20,584 bases of DNA from Oppiella nova. Its lineage: Eukaryota; Arthropoda; Arachnida; Sarcoptiformes; Oppiidae. Positions 11,401-20,584 of this stretch are shown here, piece after piece (position 1 is the stretch's first letter; every line of letters begins with the position of its first letter). The notes under the pieces were generated by a model. It was not told the DNA's origin. It saw only the letters and a program-made list of their open reading frames with translations, and did not search any database. A program made the position numbers and the translations under genes. Location of the stretch: NCBI GenBank assembly GCA_905397405.1, contig CAJPVJ010000548.1, positions 1 to 20,584 of the forward strand, given 5' to 3'.

Positions 11401-14293
11401 TCGATATTTTTGTAATGTTTTTATTTATTATTTTAGAAACAGATTTCATGATTCCGTCGTTCAACGGGTCCTCATATTTACAATTCCCAGGACTCGGACG
11501 CACTTTCCTGTCGTTTATTGAAGTAAAAGTCGTGTTCAAACCCCGTTCCCCTAATGGCCTATTCCTGTATAATGGGGATCGAATGGACGGCAGCGGAGAC
11601 TTTGTTTTACTTAATTTGATTCATGGATTCGTTGAGTTTCGCTTTGACTTGGGGTCGGGTCCGGCAGTCATTAGGTTTGTTTACTCCTAACATAATATAA
11701 TTACTTTGAGACCATAAAGCGTTTGTATTGTATTCAAAACTCGGATAATAGGAGTCGACATCCGATTGCGATGAATGAATGGCATAGTGTTGTCATATCT
11801 CGCACCGGAAGGCAAGGGATACTGCAAGTGAATGATGAGACACCTGTGACGGCACACTCTTACGGAGGGTTCTCTCAGTTGTCGCTTTCACTCAATCTTT
11901 TCGTTGGAGGCGTTCCTGACTTTAAAGACGTTCAGCGAAATGCTTTCGCAACTAATCTATTCAGTGGTTGTATTCAATCAGTTATTGTCAACAATCGGCC
12001 GCTTTTGCTCTTAGAAGAAGCCCTATCGGGAGTTAATGTAGTCGACTGTCCACATCACTGCAATGGTCAGCCCTGTCTCAAGGGTGGCAGATGTGAACCA
12101 CAACTCGATTCCTATCTCTGTCACTGTCCACTCAAATCTTTTGGTAAAAATTGCGAAAAAGGTATTTCAATTAATCATACATTATTAATATCACCAACTT
12201 ATAAGTTTTGTAGAGAGCTATACGTACAACTGTATCAAATTGTGTATTACAGAATGTACAATGTATTAACATTCATGCTATACTGTACATGCTAATCTTA
12301 TGCTAGATTCTGTAGAGTACAAGCGCTTGCATTCACTTGTTTAATGTCATTCAATGACTTTTTATACTTAAAGATTAAGTCGTGAAACATATTCGAGAGC
12401 TTCGATACCGTTTCTAACCATTACTTCACTCAATCAATGATCCATTTTATCAAAACAAGAATTACAGAACAGTGTAGTAGAGTGTAGTAAGGGAAGTATA
12501 GGTCAGAATTGCCAATATATCGATATCTTGCTCTGCATTTAATCTAACGGCTGAAGAGTTTGCGAATCATAGCAATGACAGGCACTCCAAGATTAAATCA
12601 TCTCTGAGTTTCTATTTTTAGTTTCAAAATTCAATTCACTCTTTCATAATATTTTTCTTTTCAAAAAATTCAAAATACCATTAAATAGTTTATTAGACGC
12701 TTATTATATTCTGAATGCACAGAATATCGCACTATATTTATAGTTGACTTTTGGTGAAAATATTTTCCATCAAAATATTCTCTCAAGTGATTATAGCATA
12801 AGATGTGTAAACATATGAAGCAAATGATCTCTACTGAGGAGTGAAAGTCATTGAATCACAAATGAGTTGTTTTATGATTGCATTCTCAATGACTCGATTC
12901 ACATCAGATCATTGTTTGCTTTCATCTCAAATACAAATCATGTAATTAAAAGTTAATTAAGTAAATAAATTATTCTTTAATTGCAAATCTTTTCAAATTC
13001 AAATGCTATTTCTGCCATTATTCAAAATAATTTAATTTTATATTTGAATAATTGTTTTATTATAGAAATATAAATTCTGAATAATTTTTATATAAAATAT
13101 ATTTTGAGCCCATTATCTAAATGTCTTTCTTTCATTGAATTTCAGACAATTTTGAATTCTGATTCACATTATATAGGATAAAGAGATTTACAATTCTGTT
13201 GATGACATTCGAGTTACTGTATGTTATAGAAAAACTAGTTTTAAAATTGAAAATAGTTTCTGAATTTTAATACAGTATCATTATTATACGTATATCTAAA
13301 AAAATAAAATAAAATAATTTAATATGCTTTAATAAATGCATTATAATTCTTAAGTAAGTCGAATTATTTTTAAAATAAGAAAATTAAACAGTAAAATGAA
13401 ATAGATTAAAATTCTATACAGAATCTTGTATACAATGTAAAGATGTATATCTAACATACCTGTACAGTATAGTGCACTACAATGACTATTGTGTTGAGGT
13501 CTGTAAAAGGGCTATTATATTGATTAATGGATTACTTGTAGGAATCGATGATTTGGATTCGAGTCCAATGTTTTACGGAAACAGTTATTTTGAATTTACC
13601 AGCGAAGAGATCATGAAGAGAGTGATTGGCTCTAAGATAAGCATTCATTTGAGAGTTCGTGCCTTTAGGTAATCATCACTTCTGTAAAACCATTCACTTG
13701 ATTAGCAAACCTAATGACAAATATTAATATATGATTATATGATTTGACGACAGCCCTGAAGGTGTCATCTTTTGGACGGGCATTAGAGAGTCAACCGGTT
13801 TTAGCGATTGGTTTAGCATTGGTGTTGGCGAAGGATTTGTTAGATTAGCCTTTGATTTGGGTTCGGGAGAAGTGGAGACGGTATACAACGTGAGCCGAAT
13901 AGATGATGGCCAGTGGCATGACATACATGTGTCGAGACACAAACGTGAGGCACAACTCCGAGTGGACGACAATATCCCATACAAAGCCATATCTCCCGGA
14001 TCTCAAATCCAATTAAATACAAAAAGTGGATTATTCTTAGGTATTCTTAGGAATATTCTTAGGATTATTCAATGCATTGCTTTTATCCATTTGCACAGTA
14101 ATAGGGAATACATTATAACTATTGATTTTGGTCTTGCATTACAGGGGGCTTAGAGGACACTCCCATTCAAACGTATAATAAATACAAAAGAGGTTTCATC
14201 GGTTGTGTATCGCATATAACTTTGGCCACTGATTATCACATAAAGCCTATGACTGAAGCCATTCGAGGCATTAATATTAGATCATGTATTTAG
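2465..14293 (+). CDS. EGFLAM: Pikachurin-like secreted protein: EGF, linker, EGF-LG1-EGF-LG2-EGF-LG3, 12 exons
   Basis: Exons: 2465-2597, 3839-3952, 9758-10030, 10127-10328, 10635-10969, 11052-11150, 11224-11250, 11437-11674, 11752-12161, 13542-13668, 13754-14040, 14145-14293. All introns are GT-AG and all phases agree, giving 797 residues. Signal peptide about 1-30; EGF1 with six cysteines (47-81); Asn-rich linker 83-134 with an NST glycosylation site; EGF2 136-171; LG1 174-355; EGF3 360-392; LG2 395-573; EGF4 577-608; LG3 611-797. The end (RGFIGCVSHITLATDYHI) closely matches the vertebrate pikachurin LG3 I recall, which separates it from agrin and perlecan. Vertebrate pikachurin is a synaptic-cleft matrix protein that binds dystroglycan through its LG domains; the same role here is inference. 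It lacks the N-terminal FN3 domains of vertebrates. Exon 2 is flanked by duplicated copies. Joining exons 1-2 to the rest relies on phase and EGF content across a 5.8 kb intron. Confidence 0.88.
2816..3895 (+). repeat. Direct tandem duplication, two units of about 540 bp (2816-3354 and 3356-3895)
   Basis: Unit 1 begins TTCTACCCGTTGCAATC at 2816 and unit 2 begins with the same bases at 3356. They run in parallel with roughly ten substitutions or one-base indels (for example ATGCATAG versus ATGTACAG, and a run of four versus five A), so about 98% identical by eye. Each unit holds the 3' part of intron 1 and ends inside the first EGF exon at GATGGTA. Only unit 2 continues into the rest of that exon. 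The divergence argues against a simple assembly stutter. Confidence 0.93.
3298..3351 (+). pseudogene. Truncated duplicate of the first EGF exon (5' half only)
   Basis: After the acceptor TGTGTAG, 54 bases are identical to the start of the true exon at 3839 and encode ECRVSGPCHQLCFDLHD. The copy then breaks at the unit 1/unit 2 junction. The junction happens to create GATG|GTAATT, a usable-looking 5' splice site. Length 54 with entry and exit both in phase 1 means it could be spliced in without a frameshift, adding half an EGF domain with three cysteines. Without that donor, reading on meets a TAG near 3446. It is probably a dead duplicate, but a cryptic exon is possible. Confidence 0.7.
4373..4602 (-). 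repeat. Inverted composite copy of pikachurin intron 1 and first EGF exon
   Basis: Two blocks lie side by side in inverted orientation. Bases 4373-4483 are a perfect reverse complement of 3171-3281 (intron part of tandem unit 1). Bases 4485-4602 are a perfect reverse complement of 3850-3967 (most of the true EGF exon plus its donor and 15 intron bases). The order is not a simple inversion: a plain inverted copy would place the exon block first. Where the tandem units differ (AAGCCT, ATGCATAG, GTTAAAACTATG) the intron block follows unit 1. The exon block ends at GACAC, running directly into an AC microsatellite. The minus strand here could encode the EGF segment, but no acceptor remains, so it is not a usable exon. 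Confidence 0.93.
4599..4626 (+). repeat. (AC)14 microsatellite
   Basis: Perfect dinucleotide run starting within the last bases of the inverted exon copy (CCAGACAC) and ending at TTCCTC. It marks the rearrangement boundary. Confidence 0.95.
10031..10126 (+). other. EGFLAM: Stop-free, in-frame 96-nt intron between EGF2 and LG1
   Basis: Donor AAAC|GTAAGT is near-perfect; the acceptor TCAAAAG is weak in pyrimidines. The length is 32 codons with no stop in the reading frame, so retention would insert 32 residues (starting RKSALLVNLF) between EGF2 and LG1 without breaking the protein. Splicing is preferred because CEK-PVEIRFPRF gives the expected tight EGF-to-LG junction. Confidence 0.65.
12162..13541 (+). 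other. EGFLAM: Intron 9 of the pikachurin-like gene, 1.4 kb
   Basis: Donor AAAAG|GTATTT at 12162 and acceptor ACTTGTAG ending 13541, phase 1. It separates EGF4 from LG3. Unique AT-rich sequence; nothing else recognised. Confidence 0.8.
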
Positions 14294-14363
14294 TTGTGGT
14301 GTTTGGCAAACAGACAGACTTTTCTACCACCACTACCTCACCCTTCAGAAGAACTTCTATTGC

Positions 14364-14369
14364 AATAAA
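14364..14369 (+). terminator. Poly(A) signal AATAAA of the pikachurin-like gene
   Basis: Canonical hexamer 71 bases after the stop codon TAG at 14291-14293, same strand, with AT-rich sequence downstream. Confidence 0.7.
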
Positions 14370-15172
14370 TTAAACTAATTATTATATAATTAGCAAATTA
14401 TGGGCAAAACATGAAACTGTGATAATCATATTATGCTTCACAACATTGTACATAAATATTTCTATTATTTGTCCATCGATTCAATCGTCGATTCATTTTA
14501 ATTATCAAATATTTTTGGTTCAAATGAACTTAAAATCTAACACACAATCAAGTCTTTAAAACAAATTTTGGTAAAAATAAGTTTTATAGGAATTATGCTT
14601 TCAATGTGAGTCTTCTATGAATACGATTACCAATTGAGATAATAATCAGCACCGGGAGGCTGTCATTATACTGTAATAACTAATTTATGAATATAACAAT
14701 ACAGTACTGAACTCATCAAACGATAGTTCACTTAATAATTAAATAATTAATGAAAAGCTTATATATATAGCAAAACTATGTGCCTCTCTCTCCGATCTCT
14801 TAATTTGTTATCAAAACTTTGGATTTGTTTTTCATTTGAATAACTTGTGATTTCCTAGATTGTGAAACATTATCATAAGATTTATATACAATATAATTTT
14901 CATTCGTTGAAGTGAATGCTTAATTCACTTCAACTTAATTGTGATATAGAATAGCATTGAATATAATGTACAGTCAAATGTGTCGCAAACTTATTATCAT
15001 TTTCTAGTCTATCAAACGGAAACAAAATCATAACAAAAAAGTAATAATTTGTGAAAAACATACTAATATTGATATTATTGTAAAAAGTTTTGTTTTTTAA
15101 AGAACCAGAATATAAGCACTTTTTCACTGTTCTCTTGATTAGTATGTATTGCACTTCAGATTAGAGAGACTA

Positions 15173-15198
15173 ACAGACAGACAGACAGACAGACAGAC
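15173..15198 (+). repeat. (ACAG)n microsatellite, about 6.5 units
   Basis: Perfect tetranucleotide run AACAGACAGACAG... ending at GACGGG. Confidence 0.9.
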
Positions 15199-17136
15199 GG
15201 GTCGGACATATCAAATGTTGCAATACTTGTCATTTGCTATTTAATTATGTATGGTATTCAATATAAACAACAAATCAATTGTTATAAACAAATATTATAA
15301 CAAAAACTTTGGACATACAGTATAATTATATATAAGTATAAATGACTGCATATACAGATATACTTAGCAATTGAATGTTAAGAGTGTTTTGCAGTATTCA
15401 TAACAAAGTAGTGAACAATTGAATAAAATTCATTCATTTTACAAATTATTCAAATTATTTCACAAAGTTTTTGCATTAATATAAGACTTTATCTGTGGAT
15501 CTGTGGACGCATCCTATAATCAAATCTCCGTCTAAATCAAGTGCTTTCGAAAGCATATCATAAGTCTATGCATTATTCATAAGAATATTCTGTAAATTTA
15601 ATTAACAAAATAAATGAATCCTTTTTGAGATTTTCATTTCCACCAATCATGAGCACAGGTAGGTTTGTCATCAATTAACATTTAATGCAAAAGTGGTGAA
15701 ATATATTTCATTTCAATTATTTTATTGCGAATATTTGGGAACAAATTAATTAATAATTAGTTATTCTTAATAATAAAATAAATTTAAGAATAAATGTTTA
15801 GGAAATGTAAAATAATATCAATACACATCTAAAGTAATGATACATTTTTAGGTTATTAAAAATAATCTACTATATAATAAATAAAATCATTCATGAATAT
15901 TAATACAGTATAAGGAATATACCCTTCAAATTCTTATGGCATCTAAACTCTCCGCCATTATTGCTGCACTCGTTTTCTAATATTTTGACTGGGATATCGT
16001 TGAGCTAGATCAATTCAAATGTTATGAGAAACATGGTTTTTTTGCACCAACATGCTGATATGACACATTTGTCCCTAATCCTAAGGGCCTGGTATGGGAC
16101 AGGGATCGTCGAGATCATAAAAACTATACATGATAATCGAGTTCTGATTTTTGGAAGGGATGCGCGAGGTCATTCTTAAAAAACTAATTTCTGGATTAGT
16201 CGAAATTTTACTCGGTTGATTTTTAAAAATTCCCTAAATATAAAAAATAGACATTTTTAGACATATTTATCTCAGAAATGGGTGAATGTATCTGTTCTCT
16301 CAACAGGGTTCAAAAGATCTTTGAAAATATTAAAAATCATTTGCTTGCACCAAAACTGTATCATGTAACATATTATACTAAACAATTTTATCATATTGTT
16401 TTAGTCTAATTTCATTATTCTACATGCATCTATTTTAATTTTAGTATTCATTTAAAAGGTTTAACATATTATTCATACAGTACCTGATAGTATTGTTACT
16501 AATAATTTGTTAGTCTAAACTTAAAGTAAATATTATATGAGAAATATTTGTAGTTAAGTAAGATTTATTGGCTTTTTATTAAATTTAAATAGAAATTGGA
16601 GGCGTTGTAAGTTGTATATAATAAATTATCATATATTTATACCGTATAAGCTAGAATACTGTAGTTGGTAAAAATACTAAATAAGTTACAGTATTAATAA
16701 TAACTCTTTTGAACTATTTTCAATTCATTGACACCTAATTTGACAACAAAATAATGTGCTTGCAATATTTAATTGAAATTAAACAAATGTCATTTTACAC
16801 GGATAAACCTGGATCACCATAAGCCACCTCTAAATCTACAACTGATAAACGTAAAACAATATTTATTTTCTGTTAAACCCATTGACAAACCAATGTTATG
16901 TAAATATATTTCAGAATATTCTGTATTCAAAATCAAAGTATTGATAGAAATATGCACTGAATATACCGTAAGAATATTGAATGAATGGACGTTATTAGTG
17001 GATAACATTTAAAGTCCTATTTGCCAACACGTGCTTTCAGTGCCACTCATATTCCTCTGAGTCTGAGATACCATTGATTGAGTGTTGATTTCAGTATTGT
17101 TTGTTTGAGGGTCTCTTCATCTGACAGTCTGTCCAC

Positions 17137-18199
17137 ATGTTGGCCGAACCCAAACGTAAGACATGTTGGACTCTGAACCCACGCGGCAAGTATTGGTCTG
17201 AAGGTAAGACAGACAGCAATGGAGTAATTGATGGCATGAGTGCTAACAACATATGATATCTTCAGATAAAAGCAAATTCGGACAAAAAATACTGGAATCG
17301 ATGGGTTGGAAGGAAGGACTCGGTTTAGGCAGAGATGAGAATGGCATCAAAGAGCACATCAAAGTGTCGGTTAATATTGAAAATAAAGGTATCAATTGGT
17401 TCGCCATCGATGGTATGAAAACAATGGCACTGATTGTCATCTCGATTCAGGTTTGGGTTATACGCCGTCGGCCGACAGCGTCTGGATTGAGAAGAACGAA
17501 GACTATGAGAAACTGTTGGCACAACTGGCCGTTCACTACAACCATGACAGCCATCGCACAGAAAAGGTGTCCGACTTGGAGGTGGTCTCCAAAAAGATGA
17601 GGAATAGAGTCCAGTAAGTGGTGAATGAAAGTGTGTTTCGATTGGTTTCTAAATATTAAATCTAATGAATTATTTTCAGTTATCATAAACTAATTAAAGC
17701 CAAGAATTTGAGTCAATGTTCGGAAAAGGATTTGATTTCAATATTTCCCAAAAAGAAAGCCAACCCTTCGGACCAATCATCGAAAGATAGGGCAAAGACT
17801 TTGCATACAAACGATTGTCTCAATACGAGTGATGCCTTTAAGACGGTGGAGAGCAGTCTCAATATGAATGACTACTTCACGTCCAAAATGAATAAATTGA
17901 AACTTAAAATGAATGCAATGAAAGTCGATTCCATTGACACCAATCAGGAAGTGGTGAACCAAAAGGAAACGAGTGATGAAGTGATTAGTGATGTTCGGAA
18001 CTGTGTGTCTGAAAAGGACACAATGAATGGCAAACATAATGTGATGACTGAAACGAATGATAATCTAAATAATTCCGAAACGGACTCTAATTTGAGTGAA
18101 AATAATGTGAAGAAAGGGAAGAGAAAACGAAAACTAATGGAAGAGAATGTGAACAACAATTTGAACGATGGCTTCCCTATAGAAATAGACAATGAATTN

Positions 18200-18226
<27 letters not shown>
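17137..18226 (+). CDS. PINX1: PINX1 homologue (G-patch nucleolar protein, telomerase-inhibitor family), four exons
   Basis: Exons 17137-17203, 17266-17388, 17451-17613 and 17680-18226, with 62, 62 and 66-nt GT-AG introns in phases 1, 1 and 2; 299 residues against 328 in human. PINX1 is a nucleolar protein that takes part in rRNA processing and binds TERT/TERF1 in mammals. Visible: start MLAEPKRKTCWTLNPRGKYW, matching human MLAERRRKQKWAVDP; G-patch about 28-70 with GQKILESMGWKEGLGLG; the DSVWIEKNEDYEKLLAQL segment, equivalent to human EDNWIAHQDDFNQLLAEL; RVHYHKLIKAKNLS, equivalent to human NRVHYMKFTKGKDLS; and SLNMNDYFTSKM, equivalent to the TIQEYFAKRM telomerase-inhibitory region. The tail is Asn/Asp/Lys-rich with KKGKRKRK as a likely nucleolar signal. 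An ambiguous base N at 18199 makes one codon Phe or Leu. The last nine codons lie inside the palindrome arm. Confidence 0.95.
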
Positions 18227-19380
<1,154 letters not shown>

Positions 19381-20144
19381 AATGGACTAAAACTGTATAT
19401 AAGTTGTATTTGTAATATAAAAACACTTCAATTCATTGCAGAATTCTCTCCAATACTTACTATATGTTTGATTTTCATTGACTGTAATTTCAAATATAAT
19501 ATACAAATTATCCAATTTTCTCTATATTTAAATACACGTTCAAAAGGATTTAAACGTAAAATTATCGATAAATCAGTCCTTAATTGTTGGGTAAAGAAAT
19601 GCTAAAATATTTAAATACAGTTATTATAATGTAAAACCATTTGTTAACAATTGTCATAAAATATAAACATAAAAAAGTGAATGTCTTTCTGTTTTTGTAA
19701 TAGATTTTAGACTTCAATCGATTGATTCGACTCTGGAATCGCATTATATTTAGAATTCATTGTTATTCAAAGAATTATAAATAAATGTAAATTAAAATCC
19801 AAATTTAATTTTCAATTTATTATTGTGCAAGGTAATACTGTATATTGTATGACATTGCATTGGATAGTACCGTAAGTTATGTCAATTCTAATACCTAAAA
19901 GTTAACTAGAATAACGAGTATTCAATTAACAAAGTAAACATGTGATCTAAGTTTACAGTCAAATATTTTTGTACCGTATAAACTTTGTTCAATAACTTTC
20001 ATTTTATTCAACCACAAGCTTTGCAAAATTTGTACACATTATGCAATTCAATCAAACATACCGTATATTATACGTATTACCGTACACTATACGGAATGAT
20101 AGCAATGCACAGGTGAGTCATACTTTATTTTTATCAGTAGTAAT
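19381..20144 (-). repeat. Right arm of the large palindrome
   Basis: Reverse complement of the left arm. On the minus strand its outer end reads ATTACTACTGATAAAAATAAAGTATGA, the same last eight residues and stop as PINX1 (.TTDKNKV stop) with synonymous third-base changes. It also repeats the AATAAA (minus strand, 20003-20008). On the plus strand it begins 100 bases after the LC3 stop, so an LC3 transcript extending past it would be antisense to the PINX1 3' flank. Confidence 0.93.
20003..20008 (-). terminator. Poly(A) signal AATAAA for the right-edge minus-strand gene
   Basis: TTTATT on the plus strand, in the right palindrome arm, about 206 bases past the stop at 20214. It is the same hexamer and context as the PINX1 signal in the left arm. 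Confidence 0.45.
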
Positions 20145-20213
20145 ACAATTAATTTAATTTCTTATTTAACGGTTAATTTACATAATTAAATAGAAAGCTA
20201 TTCAAAACTAATG

Positions 20214-20584
20214 TCAAACCGGTTCACATCCATAACCTTTTAATGTCATCAAATTGGTACCACTCAATGCTTTATGGCTGACAATAGCAGCAGATATTTT
20301 ATGGTAATTCTTGAGTGAATCGCACACAGAGGCCGAGTGGTTGTCGTAACCCATTGGGAGCCGTATATCATATTTTTCAACATTCTTTGCGGCCTTTTTG
20401 TAGTATCTCTTCGTCGGACTCCTCACTAACTGTGGCGTCTGTTCCGTCTCATCCGATTGATTACAATTCACTTCTAACTGTTTATCACTTTCTAATTCAT
20501 TACCATTATTACTATTACTATTATCTTCGCATTCGTTTCTAGTTTTCTTAGATTTCTTGCGTCTCTTTGATTTTTCTTTTACGG
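20214..20584 (-). CDS. C-terminal exon of an unrecognised Lys/Arg-rich protein, 5' end outside the window
   Basis: The minus-strand frame is open from the window edge to TGA at 20214-20216, about 122 codons. It starts with a basic cluster (KEKSKRRKKSKKTRN, a plausible nuclear or nucleolar signal), then an acidic, Asn-rich stretch (NECEDNSNSNNGNELESD), then a better-ordered part (SPTKRYYKKAAKNVEKYDIR, LPMGYDNHSASVCDSLKNYH) and ends KGYGCEPV. The mixed composition and use of Cys, Trp-free but varied residues argue for real coding sequence. I cannot name a family. It is convergent with LC3 and PINX1. Its 3' UTR would enter the right palindrome arm and could use the AATAAA at 20003-20008 (minus strand), the mirror of the PINX1 signal. 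Confidence 0.7.
   Translation of the reverse strand, partial: VKEKSKRRKKSKKTRNECEDNSNSNNGNELESDKQLEVNCNQSDETEQTPQLVRSPTKRYYKKAAKNVEKYDIRLPMGYDNHSASVCDSLKNYHKISAAIVSHKALSGTNLMTLKGYGCEPV

Larger units (their letters stand above)
14294..17136. other. Gene-poor intergenic spacer between the pikachurin-like gene and PINX1
   Basis: 2.8 kb of mostly AT-rich sequence. It holds the pikachurin poly(A) signal at 14364, an ACAG repeat at 15173, and a slightly GC-richer patch at about 16060-16180 with a short TGTCCC/GGGACA inverted pair that I could not assign. The open frames at 14930-15154 (-) and 16773-17012 (+/-) show no family signature. The last ~100 bases presumably carry the PINX1 promoter and 5' UTR; I cannot point to a TATA box. 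Confidence 0.6.

Noticed and set aside
16058-16180. GC-richer patch with a TGTCCC...GGGACA inverted pair, possibly a transposon remnant
   Set aside because: Stem is only six bases, with no target-site duplication, no coding remnant and no second copy in the window.
3953-17136. Recurrent TACTGTA/TACAGTA words in introns and spacers
   Set aside because: More frequent than I expected but near what AT-rich sequence can give; no regular spacing or position relative to genes.

Overview
The window is eukaryotic nuclear DNA, strongly AT-rich. It holds split genes with GT-AG introns, several very short (58, 62, 73 and 96 nt), and long AT-rich introns and spacers. An animal is certain from the gene content: p24 cargo receptor, pikachurin-like laminin-G protein, PINX1 and LC3. 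The compact introns and the FN3-less pikachurin suggest an arthropod, perhaps a mite. That last step is inference.

Layout from left to right. (1) 2-154 (+): C-terminal tail of an unrecognised protein entering from outside, with an AATAAA at 431. (2) 689-1765 (-): a complete three-exon p24/TMED-family gene, tail-to-tail with gene 1. (3) 1766-2464: a 0.7 kb head-to-head spacer. (4) 2465-14293 (+): a 12-exon gene whose predicted 797-residue product is secreted and has the order EGF, linker, EGF-LG1-EGF-LG2-EGF-LG3. Every splice phase closes, and the last domain matches the pikachurin/EGFLAM C-terminus. (5) 14294-17136: gene-poor AT-rich spacer. (6) 17137-18226 (+): a complete four-exon PINX1 gene (G-patch nucleolar / telomerase-inhibitor family). 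(7) 18200-20144: a large imperfect palindrome. Its unique centre carries the last two exons of an LC3-type Atg8 gene, whose N-terminal exons are not in the window. (8) 20214-20584 (-): the C-terminal exon of an unrecognised Lys/Arg-rich protein that runs off the right edge.

The unusual parts are structural. Inside the pikachurin gene, 540 bp covering part of intron 1 and the first half of the first EGF exon is tandemly duplicated. A 230-bp composite, made of two blocks inverted and joined in the wrong order, lies in the next intron. It contains a perfect 118-bp reverse complement of most of that exon plus its 5' splice site. At the right end, the palindrome arms include the last codons and the poly(A) signal of PINX1, so the unknown minus-strand gene has the same 3' sequence as PINX1. 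These layouts could form long double-stranded RNA or affect splicing, or part of them could come from the assembly. I found no wholly new protein system. The inverted exon copy and the LC3-bearing palindrome are the best leads.

The genes do not look functionally coupled. They are separate housekeeping or extracellular-matrix genes in a compact arrangement.
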